A DNA stretch of 64,000 nucleotides from Bog-950 sp964615305 (lineage in GTDB: Bacteria > Bacteroidota > Bacteroidia > Chitinophagales > LD1): contig CAZTNA010000001.1 of the NCBI GenBank assembly GCA_964615305.1, positions 1 to 64,000 on the forward strand. The letters are read 5' to 3'. The notes under the pieces are model-generated. The model did no database searches. It was given only the letters and a program-made list of their open reading frames with translations, and had not been told where the DNA came from. Position 1 is the first letter of the stretch, and each line of letters begins with the position of its first letter. A program made the position numbers and the translations under genes. Of the stretch, positions 53,729 to 63,900 are shown in pieces.

Positions 53729-54511
53729 TTACTTAAACCAACGTTCAAACAATGCTTTGCTGCCAGACATAAACTGTTTTATGTATCCGTTAAGTCCTTC
53801 AGTATTCACATAAATGGTTTTGTCGGTTACTATTTTTCCTGAAGCAACAGGTTGAGGTGTATAGTAATACACTGCCAGCGATTTTCTACTTACACTATCA
53901 GGTGTGTTCAATGGCTTTGGATGGCCGTGGAAAGATTTATCATTTAACTCGAATATAACGCATCGGTTAAATGATGGGCAAATGTTTGACAGTAAACTCT
54001 TATTGCCGTTTTCGATTTTCCAGAGTTCGAGATAGCCTTCGTAGCTTTTATGCCAGTCTTTATTCATGTAAATGAGCACGTTTATTCTTCGGTGCAACTG
54101 AGTGTAGGGGTGTATATTAAAGTCGAGGTGAACATTCAGAAAAGCACCGTTTATTGATTGATGCAGCCCGGCACCCAACAGTTTGTTATCTGATGAAATT
54201 GGTTGAATATTGGTAATAGCTTGCAGCCAGTTAGTAAACTCTTTAGAGTTCAGTTCAACAAATACTTTCTCTAATACACTATCTTTATGAAATGTGTTTT
54301 GAGTGTATTTGTTTTTTTGGTTAAGGTAAGTGGAACTATTCCAAATGCCTTCATTTACAGATGGATAAGCAGCATGAATAATTTCAGCCTGTGGCTGCTT
54401 AAAAAAATTGTCTATTACTGTATAGCGGAAAGGAGTTTTGCCGTTGAAGTCAGTTGTAATGGCTTCGGTGCGCTGCAGAAGCGATTCGAAACCTATATAC
54501 TCCATATCCAT
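53729..54511 (-). CDS. 2-oxoglutarate/Fe(II) oxygenase (prolyl-hydroxylase-like)
   Basis: A 260-residue cupin-fold dioxygenase. The iron-binding HxD is His128/Asp130 in NVHLDFN, the distal His is in SFHGHPKP (195 or 197) and the 2OG-binding Arg209 in SRKSLAVYYYT. RRINVLIYMNKDW and the N-terminal PFRYTVIDNFFKQPQ match bacterial P4H-like enzymes found beside glycosyltransferases. It hydroxylates a protein, lipid or sugar; the target is unknown. Operonic with the transglutaminase-like gene. Confidence 0.87.
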   Translation of the reverse strand: MDMEYIGFESLLQRTEAITTDFNGKTPFRYTVIDNFFKQPQAEIIHAAYPSVNEGIWNSSTYLNQKNKYTQNTFHKDSVLEKVFVELNSKEFTNWLQAITNIQPISSDNKLLGAGLHQSINGAFLNVHLDFNIHPYTQLHRRINVLIYMNKDWHKSYEGYLELWKIENGNKSLLSNICPSFNRCVIFELNDKSFHGHPKPLNTPDSVSRKSLAVYYYTPQPVASGKIVTDKTIYVNTEGLNGYIKQFMSGSKALFERWFK

Positions 54512-54572
54512 TTGCTTTTGTTGTAAATATATAGGTTCTGTATAAACATCTTAGGAGCAACTTTGCGCTATG

Positions 54573-55787
54573 TTACTGCAAAACAAGTTGTTGGTAAACG
54601 CGATTGTACGATTCAATGCCTTTGTTTACATCAAAGTATTCTACTGCATAGGTTCTCAGTTTTTCTTTATTAACCCCAAATGCCAGCAGTTGATCAATAA
54701 CTGCGTTGTAGTTATCGGTATCTACATTAGTAAGCAAGCACCCGCTTTCGGGAAATTTTTGCAGCAGAAAGTCAACATCACCAATACCTTTAATAGACAA
54801 CACTGGCAGCCCTGTAGCAAGGTATTCGGCCATTTTGGTAGGGCAGCGTCCAATCAGCGAAAAGGCAGGTTTGTAAAATATCAATCCGGCATCACCTGCC
54901 ATCAGATAACTGCTAACCTTAGGGTATTCTACAGCTTTTACAAACACGTTTGTAGGGTCTATGCTATAGTTTTTGGCTTCAGCCATTATGTGCGCAGCGT
55001 CTGTGTTTGACAAAACCAATAACTGCCATTGACTGTTTGCCTTTTGCAATCCTTGGTATATTTTAAAGAGCGTACTCAGATTGTAGTTTGCGCCAATAGA
55101 GCCGCTGTAGATTAGCACTTTTGCTTCAGTGGTTATGCCTAGCTGTGCGCGTATTTGGTTCCGAACAGTATTGCTAAACGGAGGAAAAAATTTAAAATTT
55201 ACGCAGGTTGGTATAACAGGCACATCATTTTTTAGCTGCCCTATTTGCTTTTCTATTTCGCGTTTGCCGGCCTGAGTTAAACTGACAGTTACTTCGGCTA
55301 ATTTAAACGACCGTTTTTCTAAAAATTTAAGAAAACGGTAAACAGGGATATACACAAAAGAGTTCCACAGACCGCTTTCTAATTTTTCGTCAACCCACCA
55401 GCCGCGCATGTCAAAAATTACTTTGGTGCCAAACGTGCTTTGCATTTTTAGGCCAATAATGGCGGTAAGTAACATACGACAATGCACTATTTTAAACTTT
55501 TCGGTTTTTTGAATTTTTTCAGCCAGTTGCCATCCTTTATACAAGTCATACATGGTAGAAAGTATGGGTGGTTTTTTTGTATAAGTAAGCGAATGCCAGG
55601 TAATGCCGGCTATGTGCATACGTTGTTTTACTACTTCATGTATGGCCGGAGAAGCTTCGGGTTTTTCGTAGCTGAGAATGTGTATGGTGTGCCCCAGTTG
55701 ACTGAGCCCTTCCATGTAGGCCAGCACTTGCGACTGGCCAAGTGGGTCGGTCATGCCATCGTATGAAACAAAAAGAACTTTAGCCAT
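54573..55787 (-). CDS. Family 4 glycosyltransferase
   Basis: A 404-residue GT-B enzyme. The N-terminal domain starts AKVLFVSYDGMTDPLGQSQVLAYMEGLSQLGHTI with an acceptor-site G-Q-S-Q. The C-terminal nucleotide-sugar domain has KVLIYSGSIGANYNL and SLIGRCPTKMAEYLATGLPVLSIKGIGDVDFLL, including the E-x7-E-like region. It transfers a sugar from a nucleotide donor to a lipid or glycan acceptor on the cytoplasmic side. Its start overlaps the upstream epimerase stop by 8 bp, indicating a coupled operon. Confidence 0.92.
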   Translation of the reverse strand: MAKVLFVSYDGMTDPLGQSQVLAYMEGLSQLGHTIHILSYEKPEASPAIHEVVKQRMHIAGITWHSLTYTKKPPILSTMYDLYKGWQLAEKIQKTEKFKIVHCRMLLTAIIGLKMQSTFGTKVIFDMRGWWVDEKLESGLWNSFVYIPVYRFLKFLEKRSFKLAEVTVSLTQAGKREIEKQIGQLKNDVPVIPTCVNFKFFPPFSNTVRNQIRAQLGITTEAKVLIYSGSIGANYNLSTLFKIYQGLQKANSQWQLLVLSNTDAAHIMAEAKNYSIDPTNVFVKAVEYPKVSSYLMAGDAGLIFYKPAFSLIGRCPTKMAEYLATGLPVLSIKGIGDVDFLLQKFPESGCLLTNVDTDNYNAVIDQLLAFGVNKEKLRTYAVEYFDVNKGIESYNRVYQQLVLQ

Positions 55788-56739
55788 TATTCTGCTTATA
55801 CCATTTTACAAATTCCATAATGCCATCAGCCATACTGGTGGCGGGTTTGTAGCCAAATAGTTTTTGCGCTTTTGAAATGTCGGCATAGGTAATTTTTACA
55901 TCGCCTGGCTGCTCGGGGGCTTGCTGTATGTTGGGTGTTTTGCCAAGCTCTGCATATATGGTGCTAATTAATTTATGGAGAGGCACGGGCTGATTGTTAC
56001 CAAGGTTTACTATTTCAAACAAGCGGCTGTTGTTAAGTAAGTATTTGAGCGCAGCTGAATAACCGTTTACTGTATCTGCCACAAACGTGTAGTCGCGCGA
56101 TGTGGTACCATTGCCATACATAACTATGGGTTTGTTTTCGCTAATCAGTTTTACAAATTTGTGAATGGCTAAATCGGGGCGTTGTCGAGGGCCAAACACT
56201 GTGAAAAGGCGCAGGTTAATTATGTCAATATTATATAGGTGATGGTAGGTGTAGTTGAGCATTTCGCAGGCGCGCTTGGTAAGCGCATAAGGTGAAATGG
56301 GTTCGTTTACATCATCGGTTTCGGTAAACGGAATTTTTGCGTTGTTGCCATATACAGATGAGGACGATGTAAACAGCAGTTTTTTGATGTCTGCACGGTT
56401 CATAAAATCGAGCAGGTGGTTGGTGGCAGTAATGTTTGCCAGAACATAGTCAGCAGAGTTGGTCAATGAAGGTTGAACACCTGCTTTGGCGGCTAAATGA
56501 ACAACAGCATTATAGTTTACGTTAGGTAGTTGTTTGTAAAAATCTGGCTGCCGAAGGTCTGTTTGTACAAAGGTAAAAGCTGAGTGATTTTGAAATGCCG
56601 CCAAATTACGGAGTTTCACCTCTTTTGGGTAAAAGGGGTCAAAGTTATCGAGGCCGGTAATGCTGTAGCCTTCTGCTAACAATTTTTCGGTAAGATGCGA
56701 GCCAATAAAACCACAGCAGCCGGTAATTAAAATGTGCAT
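55780..56739 (-). CDS. NAD-dependent epimerase, UDP-glucuronate 4-epimerase-like
   Basis: A 319-residue extended SDR; the ATG at 56739 is preferred to a TTG two codons earlier. TGCCGFIGSH binds NAD, SSSSVYG and YALTK supply Ser/Tyr/Lys, and LRLFTVFGPRQRPDLAIHKF with GNGTTSRDYTFVADTVNGY matches UDP-glucuronate/UDP-galacturonate 4-epimerases (LspL/WbnF group). It provides a sugar donor probably used by the next gene, a GT4 glycosyltransferase. It lies 48 bp after the OmpA lipoprotein gene on the same strand. Confidence 0.9.
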   Translation of the reverse strand: MHILITGCCGFIGSHLTEKLLAEGYSITGLDNFDPFYPKEVKLRNLAAFQNHSAFTFVQTDLRQPDFYKQLPNVNYNAVVHLAAKAGVQPSLTNSADYVLANITATNHLLDFMNRADIKKLLFTSSSSVYGNNAKIPFTETDDVNEPISPYALTKRACEMLNYTYHHLYNIDIINLRLFTVFGPRQRPDLAIHKFVKLISENKPIVMYGNGTTSRDYTFVADTVNGYSAALKYLLNNSRLFEIVNLGNNQPVPLHKLISTIYAELGKTPNIQQAPEQPGDVKITYADISKAQKLFGYKPATSMADGIMEFVKWYKQNNG

Positions 56740-56787
56740 GGGCAATAATGAAAATTAAACCCGAAGTAGGAAAGCGATAAATTGTAA

Positions 56788-57759
56788 TTATTGGCTATTG
56801 AGCATGTCAAAAATGCCTTTCATGTCGGGTGTTAGCACAATTTCTATTCTGCGGTTTTTGCTACGGCCTTCAGGGGTGTCGTTGGTTTCTACCGGAAAAT
56901 ATTCGCCTCTGCCTGCAGGTGTTACTCGTTTGGCGTCTACTTTGTTTTCGCCTGTAAAAATTTTTGTAACGCTGCTGGCGCGCATTACGCTGAGATCCCA
57001 ATTGCTGTTGATGGGGCCGCTGGTGGTTACGTAAGGTTTGTTGTCTGTGTGACCTTCAACGGTTATAGAAATATCGGTTTGGCGGTTGAGCACTTCAGCA
57101 ATTTTTTTCAGCGCTTCTTTTCCTTTGGGCTCCACATTGTAGCTTCCGGAGGCAAAGAGTAGTTTATCGCTTAGAGCCACATACACTTTACCATCTTTTT
57201 CGTACACGGTAAGGTCGCTGCTGCTAAAGCCCTTTAAAGCTTCGAGCATTTTGTGCTTAAGAGCTTGTACGGCTGAATCTTTACGAGCAATTAAGTTTTC
57301 GAGGTCGCGCACTTTGGCATCGCGCTCATTAAGTTCTTTGGCCAGTTTATCTAGGTCGGCAGCTTTGGCAAGCAGATCTTTTTCTTTTTCGGCTAATTGT
57401 TTGAGCAGTTTGTCTTTTTCAGCAGCGGTGCTGTTAGTGAGTGCGTCAAGCTGCTGGCGCACGCGTTCGCAGAGGGCATCGCTTTCGGTTTTCAACGAAG
57501 TAAGTTTGCGGTTTTTTTCTTCGAGGGAGGCGTTGCTGTCTTTCAGTTTTTGAATGTCGACACCGAGGGCAGCTATTTGTTTGTTGAGGTCGTCAATGGT
57601 GGCGTTGGCTTCCTTGAGCTTATCGTTGCAGTCATTTTTTTCGGCCAGGTATTTTTCGGTTAGTGCAACTTGTTCATCGTATTTTTTTTTGGATACCAAA
57701 CAGCTTGATAGCGATAGCAAACATGCTACGACAGCATAAACCCATGCTTTATTTTTCAT
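56788..57759 (-). CDS. OmpA/MotB-like lipoprotein with coiled coil
   Basis: A 323-residue envelope lipoprotein from the ATG at 57759. The signal WVYAVVACLLSLSSC ends in a lipobox with Cys about 19. Residues about 25-160 are a long coiled coil (EKDKLLKQLAEKEKDLLAKAADLDKLAKELNERDAKVRDLE). Residues about 190-323 form an OmpA/MotB peptidoglycan-binding domain (LLFASGSYNVEPKGKEALKKIAEVL, ITVEGHTDNKPY, GRGEYFPVETNDTPEGRSKNRRIEI). It links the outer membrane to peptidoglycan. Possibly co-transcribed with the epimerase cassette. Confidence 0.92.
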   Translation of the reverse strand: MKNKAWVYAVVACLLSLSSCLVSKKKYDEQVALTEKYLAEKNDCNDKLKEANATIDDLNKQIAALGVDIQKLKDSNASLEEKNRKLTSLKTESDALCERVRQQLDALTNSTAAEKDKLLKQLAEKEKDLLAKAADLDKLAKELNERDAKVRDLENLIARKDSAVQALKHKMLEALKGFSSSDLTVYEKDGKVYVALSDKLLFASGSYNVEPKGKEALKKIAEVLNRQTDISITVEGHTDNKPYVTTSGPINSNWDLSVMRASSVTKIFTGENKVDAKRVTPAGRGEYFPVETNDTPEGRSKNRRIEIVLTPDMKGIFDMLNSQ

Positions 57760-57970
57760 ACTGAAAATATTTGCGGCTAATGTAGATAAGTGTGTAAGTA
57801 GATGGGGCACGCTTTACAACGGTGTGTTGTGGAAGTATGATTTTGTAAACAGGTGGAGGGTGAATGGGTTGTGTGCTACAGTTATCATCTTTTTGTTGGC
57901 AAGTGAATGGGTGTTGTATTTGGATACTGTTTATCGTCTGTTTAATTTTAGTAAACCAAAACTAATTGCC

Positions 57971-58459
57971 ATGGAGTGTATACTAAAAGCCAGGTGGAGA
58001 AAGTTGGATGGTGCGCGGATTGAGAACCCCATTCACGAAGCGGTAGAAAAATCATTGATTAACGAACGCGAACTGGGCAACCAGATTAAGGTGTGTATTG
58101 GCACCGATAGTCAGGTGCGTGGTAAGGAAACAGAGTTTGCCACGGTCATTGTGCTGTTGCGCAAGGGCCGAGGCGGATTTATGTTCATTAACAACGAGAA
58201 AACTTCGCAGAAAATGAGTTTAAAGGAACGGTTGCTTACAGAAGTATCGCGCTCTATTGAAATTGCCTATGCGCTGTGCCCGCTGTTTGATAAATATCAA
58301 ACAGAACTGGAGGTTCATGCCGATATTAATACCAATCCGCGCTTTGGTTCTAACACGGCATTGAGCGAGGCTATGGGGTATATACTATCAATGGGCTTTA
58401 CGTTTAAGGCTAAGCCTGATGCACCGGCTGCCAGTTGTTGTGCTAATAAGGTGGTGTAG
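57971..58459 (+). CDS. YkuK-like RNase H-fold protein (DUF458)
   Basis: About 162 residues from the ATG at 57971 (MECILKARWRKLDG). A longer reading frame from 57824 exists, but its hydrophobic, out-of-family leader is doubtful. VCIGTDSQVRGKETEFATVIVLLRKGRGG and EVHADINTNPRFGSNTALSEAMGYILSMGFTFKAKPDA match the YkuK/DUF458 family, which has a predicted RNase H-like fold with conserved Asp residues. Function is unproven. A partial promoter (TTTG-N20-TAATTTTA) lies just before the chosen start. Confidence 0.82.
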   Translation: MECILKARWRKLDGARIENPIHEAVEKSLINERELGNQIKVCIGTDSQVRGKETEFATVIVLLRKGRGGFMFINNEKTSQKMSLKERLLTEVSRSIEIAYALCPLFDKYQTELEVHADINTNPRFGSNTALSEAMGYILSMGFTFKAKPDAPAASCCANKVV

Positions 58460-58516
58460 TAGTTGTCTTCTTAATTAAGTATCTCCAATTGCTACATTTA
58501 CGCAAAACATAATTGC

Positions 58517-59731
58517 ATGAATAAATATCTGCTCACCTGCCTTCTGGCTGCACTGGCTGTCGTGGCTAATGCACAAACTCCTCAATCAATGAACTATCAG
58601 GCCATTGCGCGCAATGCACAAGGCAATCCGGTTACAAATCAATTGGTAGGGCTTAAATTTTCTGTTATCCAGAATTACCCGAACGGTGCCGTGTATTATA
58701 TAGAAACCGATACCGCCACTACCAACCAGTTTGGCTTGTTTACTGTACCGGTAGGTAAAGGCACTCCTGTGCTCAACACATTTGCCTCTGTGCCCTGGGC
58801 CGATGGCAACATGTATTTGAAAGTAGAAATAGACATTACAGGAGGCAGCACCTACCAGAATATGGGCGCTGCTCAACTACTCAGCGTGCCTTATGCCCTG
58901 TTTGCTGCATCTAGCAATGGAGGCCCCACCGGCCCATCGGGCGCTACAGGTGCCACCGGTGATATTGGCCCTACCGGTCTTACCGGTGCCACAGGTGCGG
59001 TAGGCCCATCGGGCAATGGTACTGTAAGCGGCACGTTGAATTATGTAGCCAAGTTTACCCCTGATACTACCGCTCTCGGTAACTCGCAAATATTTGATGA
59101 TGGAACAAGTGTAGGCGTTGGTAATGCAACTCCTAATGCTAAGCTGAGTGTAAACGGCATTGGTATTTTTAAAGCACTCGCAATTGCCGAACCCGATTTT
59201 GCAGGCAACACTAATGAATGCGACAACTGCTACAACCAGGTAGTTTTCACATCGCAACAGTCTGCCATTACCTCCATAAGTGTTAGAAGTGACGCATACT
59301 ATGAAGGAAGCGTAAACTTAAGCGGAGCTAAACTCACCGAAATTTTACAAGATATAGCCGAGTGGTATGGTGCATCAGGTGTCACCACACCAGGCACAGC
59401 CACCAACACACAACCCACCTCGGCTGATAATGTACTACACGCCTGCAACTGCCCCGACAACTACCTGGCCACCGGCATAGAATTTAAAACAACCGACTAT
59501 ATAGACGGTGAAATGAAACTTCGCTGCGCACCCCTAGTAGCTGGTCTTACTACCACCAACACCGGCATAGGAATAAAAACAGCATTTAGCTTACCCTACG
59601 AAAATGCCGATAACACCCGCCATGCCAGCATGTGCCCGTTCGGAACTTATGTAAAAGGTATTTCGGTGTACGTTACCACCCGGTTTGACTATAACCTGTG
59701 CGTGTATTGTACCGGCATTACCGACCAATAA
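58517..59731 (+). CDS. Secreted protein with short collagen-like segment
   Basis: A 404-residue exported protein; the signal peptide ends at VVANAQ. Residues 20-134 (TPQSMNYQAIARNAQGNPVTNQLVGLKFSVIQ, FGLFTVPVGKGTPV, LLSVPYALFAASSNG) are an N-terminal module common in Bacteroidota tail-fibre/collagen-like surface proteins. Eleven Gly-X-Y triplets follow (about 136-168). The C-terminal ~170 residues are Cys-rich (ECDNCYNQ, HACNCPDN, CVYCTG), suggesting disulfides or metal binding. No T9SS CTD is visible. It shares the overall plan but not the globular domains of the collagen-like gene at 24760. Function unknown. Confidence 0.85.
   Translation: MNKYLLTCLLAALAVVANAQTPQSMNYQAIARNAQGNPVTNQLVGLKFSVIQNYPNGAVYYIETDTATTNQFGLFTVPVGKGTPVLNTFASVPWADGNMYLKVEIDITGGSTYQNMGAAQLLSVPYALFAASSNGGPTGPSGATGATGDIGPTGLTGATGAVGPSGNGTVSGTLNYVAKFTPDTTALGNSQIFDDGTSVGVGNATPNAKLSVNGIGIFKALAIAEPDFAGNTNECDNCYNQVVFTSQQSAITSISVRSDAYYEGSVNLSGAKLTEILQDIAEWYGASGVTTPGTATNTQPTSADNVLHACNCPDNYLATGIEFKTTDYIDGEMKLRCAPLVAGLTTTNTGIGIKTAFSLPYENADNTRHASMCPFGTYVKGISVYVTTRFDYNLCVYCTGITDQ
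58922..59020 (+). repeat. Collagen-like Gly-X-Y repeat, 11 triplets
   Basis: Eleven uninterrupted Gly-X-Y triplets rich in GPT, GAT and GPS, coding the stalk-like segment of the secreted protein. Confidence 0.9.
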
Positions 59732-59744
59732 ATTGGTACCAGCA

Positions 59745-60578
59745 TTGCGTTACTTCTTGCACTTAGCATATAACGGAACCAACTACTGCGGCTGGCAAGT
59801 ACAAGCCAACGCGCCCAGTGTGCAACAAACCATCAACCAAGCTCTGCAAAAACTATTGGGCCACCATATTGCCAGCATGGGCTGCGGCCGTACCGATACA
59901 GGGGTGCACGCCAAAGATTTTTACATGCACTTTGATACCGAAGCAGATTTGGAAGACCTAACGAATTTTCTTTTTCGCCTCAACTGTGTGCTACCCCACG
60001 ATATAGCCATTTACAACATACTACCTGTTGAAGCCAAAGCCCATACTCGGTTCGATGCCATCGAGCGCACCTACGAATATTACGTGCACTTTCATAAGTC
60101 ATCATTCATAAATCCGTATTCGCTTTACCAGGGCTTTTATCAAATTAACTGGCAGCAGGTAACACAAGCCACCGAAATTTTGAAAACGGTGGAAGACTTT
60201 ACATCACTCTGTTTGCCCAGCGAAGATTTTAAAACCAATATCTGCTACATCAAACAGGCAAAGTGGGAGGTCTTGCCCTCACACCATTTGGTGCTTAAAC
60301 CCTACGAAGAAAACTCTGAGTTTCCGCAGCTGGCAAATCATCCTTCCAATCCTGCCGATACACCCGGTGAGTTGCTGCGGTTTACCATTACATCCAACCG
60401 TTTTTTGCGCGGCATGGTTCGCAAAATTGTAGGCACTGTGCTGAATGTAGGCAAGGGAAAAATTTCAGTAGATGAGTTTCAGCAAACCATAGCCGATAAA
60501 AAGGACTTTCGGATACATTATCTCGCTCCGCCCAACGGACTTTTCCTTTCTAAAATCAGGTATCCGTATTTCGATTAG
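59745..60578 (+). CDS. truA: tRNA pseudouridine(38-40) synthase
   Basis: Isomerises uridines 38-40 in the tRNA anticodon arm. The TTG at 59745 (coding ...RYFLHLAYNGTNYCGWQ) gives the usual TruA N-terminus and about 277 residues. A TTG at 59733 is possible, while an ATG at 59685 would overlap the collagen-like gene by 47 bp. Catalytic Asp lies in MGCGRTDTGVHAKDF. HTRFDAIERTYEYYVH, FTSLCLPSED and RFLRGMVRKIVGTVLNVGKG are further family motifs. No strong ribosome-binding site is seen, as usual in this phylum. Confidence 0.95.
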   Translation: MRYFLHLAYNGTNYCGWQVQANAPSVQQTINQALQKLLGHHIASMGCGRTDTGVHAKDFYMHFDTEADLEDLTNFLFRLNCVLPHDIAIYNILPVEAKAHTRFDAIERTYEYYVHFHKSSFINPYSLYQGFYQINWQQVTQATEILKTVEDFTSLCLPSEDFKTNICYIKQAKWEVLPSHHLVLKPYEENSEFPQLANHPSNPADTPGELLRFTITSNRFLRGMVRKIVGTVLNVGKGKISVDEFQQTIADKKDFRIHYLAPPNGLFLSKIRYPYFD

Positions 60579-60939
60579 TCATAAAGGCAACAACTCACAA
60601 AACACTGTTTGTTTTTTATAGGGTCAAAGAGCCCTTATGCGCCCTATAAGGGTTAAAGTTGTGCTGTGCTGTTTTTGGCCTTTCCCCTCAAAAAACGCTT
60701 AAACGTTACCTTGTTTAAAAAGGTTACACGGCAAGGCATTTTTCTTCATTAGAATTCAATAAAAGTTTTCCACCGCAAAATAACCTGCATATAGTAGAAC
60801 ATTTAGCCCCAGTTCCTCGTAACAAAATTATGAAGGAAAACCCCTGACCGCTATGAACCAAAATTTACCCCTGTCCAAACGAAATGAATCGTTTCGAGTT
60901 GTGCCAATGAATTTGTGCCGCCAAACCATTACTAAAGCA
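60579..60939. other. Intergenic region with overlapping inverted repeats
   Basis: A 361-bp gap between truA and the next giant adhesin gene. It contains two overlapping inverted repeats at 60616-60652 (see the separate entry). I find no RNA gene, promoter consensus or further coding sequence. An in-frame ATG at 60853 could extend the downstream gene by 29 residues, but those residues do not look like a signal peptide. Confidence 0.6.
60616..60652. other. Two mutually exclusive hairpins after truA
   Basis: TTATAGGG (60616-60623) pairs perfectly with CCCTATAA (60642-60649). CCCTTAT (60632-60638) pairs perfectly with ATAAGGG (60646-60652). The right arms overlap, so only one stem can form at a time. 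Either could act as the truA terminator, but there is no clean U-tract directly after the stems. Confidence 0.5.
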
Positions 60940-63900
60940 ATGAAGAAACTTTACACCATTTTCTTACTGCTGCTCACTGTTACCACATCACAGGCGCAAA
61001 TTGTTGTAACCCAGTCATCAAACTCACAGACACTGGCGCAGTTGTTAGCAGGCCCCGGTGTTACAATCAGTAACTATACCATAAGCTGCAACGCAAACGG
61101 ATCAGGCACGTTTAACAACGTAAGTTCCAATCTGGGTATTGCGGGTGGAGCCGTGCTGGCCTCAGGTAGAGTTACTAATATACCTCAGGTGGCTACCAAC
61201 TTTGCCTCCTCATCATTTACAGCCAGTGGCGATGCACAGCTTTCAACACTTACAGCAGGTACCATCTATGACCCCTGCATACTAGAGTTTGATATTGTAC
61301 CCCAAGGCCCCCTATTAAAGTTCGACTATGTGTTCGCTTCTGAAGAATATCCCGAGTTTGTTTGCTCGCCTTACAATGATGTGTTTGGCTTCTTTATTAC
61401 CGGGCCAAACCCTGGTGGTGGAAACTTTACCAACAAAAACATGGCTACTATTCCGGGTGGCAGCATGCCGGTAGCTATTAACTCAGTAAACGGAGGCATA
61501 TCAGGTACCTATGGTGGCACTACATGGAACCCCGCCAACTGTCAGTCGTTAGGCAATACAGCCTACTATGTCAACAACCTTTCACCAGTAAATCCGCAAA
61601 TAGTATATGATGGAATGACCACCGTACTTACGGCTACTTCAGCAGTAGTACCCTGCCAAACATATCACCTCAAAATAGCCATAGCTGATGTAGCCGACCG
61701 TATTTACGATTCAGGTGTTTTTCTTTCGGCATATTCTTTTACATCTAACCCAATATCCGTGTCAGCCGTTTCAGCGCTCGACTATGCGGGGTTTTCTTCC
61801 GCTTTCGAAAATTGCGTAGGCGGAACTTTTACGCTTACGCTATCGCAGGTACAAACAGTGGATGTGTATGTGAACGTTAACATCAGCGGTACGGCTGCCA
61901 ATGGCACCGACTATACTACCATACCAGCAGTGGTTATGATACCTGCAGGTCAAACTTCAGTAAACATTGATCTAAATCCGCTGCAAGACGGTTTAACGGA
62001 GTCAACTGAGTCAGTAACTCTTGCTGTACTAGACCCATGCACCGGAGCTGTGTCATCCAGCGCTACAATTACCATTCGTGATGATTTACCTCCTACAATT
62101 ACTGCATCAGACACCACTCTTTGCTTGGGTCAGTCAACTCAACTAGTAGCCAACGGAGGTGTAACCTACGCGTGGTCGCCAGCTACCGGTTTAAGTAACC
62201 CCAATATTCGCACGCCTATAGCAACACCGACAGTTACTACAACTTATACAGTTACCATGCAGTTTGGTGCGTGTACAAAAACTGTTTCACAAACCATACA
62301 TGTGAGCAATCCGGTTGTTGCTACTACTGCATCACCAGCAGGTACAGTTTGTAATGGAGGTACGGTAACAGTTACTGCTTCGGGCAGCGGGGGCGTATCG
62401 CCTTATAATTATCTATGGAGCACAGGAGCTACCACTCCGAGCATGACAGTAGCATCGGGTGGAACATACAACGTAACCTCTACCGATAGCTATGGATGCA
62501 CCGCCAGCGCAACTCGTTCGGTTACTATATCAAACCTCAACATTAGTGGTACTACTACCAATGTATCATGCATGGGTGGTACCAATGGATCTATTGATGT
62601 AACGGTAACCGGTAGTAATGCACCTTTTACCTACAACTGGGGAGGCGGAGTTACCTCGCAAGACAGGACAAATATAGTGGCCGGCACTTACACCGTTACC
62701 GCCAGCAACACAGCGGGCTGCTCGGTTACAGCTTCTTTCACTATTACACAGCCAGCTACGAACCTTACCACTTCAGCTACCAATACTTCGGTTACTTGTA
62801 ATGGGGGAAACAATGGCTCTATCAATTTGTCGGTATCAGGAGGGGTTTCACCTTATACTTATATATGGAGCAACAGTGCTACTACACAAGATATTTCTTC
62901 GCTTACGGCTAATTCATATTCTGTAACGGTAACCGACAATAACGGATGCACCGCTTCGCGTAGTGTAACTGTTACACAACCAACTGCTGTTACTACATCT
63001 GAAACACATGTAAACACTACATGCTTTGGTACCGCTAACGGATCAATAAACCTAAGCGTTGGTGGAGGGGTTGGCTCTTATGCTTATGCTTGGAGCAACG
63101 GTGCTGCTTCGCAAGATTTAACCGGTATTACTGCAGGCACTTATACCGTCACTGTATCTGACGGAAGCAGTTGTACAGCTACGCGAAGCATTACTATCAC
63201 ACAACCTACTGCAGTAACTCCGGTGCTCACACCAACCAACGTAGCTTGCAATGGAGGTAACAGCGGCTTCATCAGTTCTGTAACATCAGGGGGCAATTCT
63301 CCTTATACATTTTTATGGAGCAATGCAGCTACTACTCAAAATATTTCGGCCCTTGCTGTTGGAACTTATACGCTTACAGCTACTGATGCAAACGGATGTT
63401 CTGCATCAGCATTGGCTGCTATTACTGAGCCGGCTGTGTTGACAGCATCTACCACACACACCAATGTAAACTGCTTTGGAGGCAACAACGGCACCATTAC
63501 ATTAACCGTAGCCGGAGGCACAACTCCTTATACCTATAACTGGGGCGGTGGTGTTACTACACAAAACAGAACTGCACTAACTGCCGGAACTTATACTGTA
63601 ACTGTAACTGATTTTAGAAGTTGCACAGCAACCGCTACGGCTACTATTACACAACCAACAGCATTGTTACTTACAAACACGAGAACAAATGTTAGTTGTA
63701 ATGGTGGTAACAACGGTTCTATAAACATTACTGTAAGCGGGGGCACTTCGCCTTATACTTACAACTGGGGCGGTGGTGTAACCACAGAAGACAGAACAAA
63801 CCTTACACTGGGAACCTACAATGTAACTTCTACTGATGCAAATGCTTGCACAGTTTCCGCTTCTATATCTATTACACAACCAACTGCATTAACCTTTGCT

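Noticed and set aside
57824..57970. Membrane-helix leader on the YkuK-like protein
   Set aside because: The hydrophobic extension is not part of the family, and a partial promoter lies inside it; the ATG at 57971 fits better.
59685..59744. ATG start for truA inside the collagen-like gene
   Set aside because: It would add about 20 residues outside the TruA family and overlap the upstream gene; a TTG start matches the family N-terminus.
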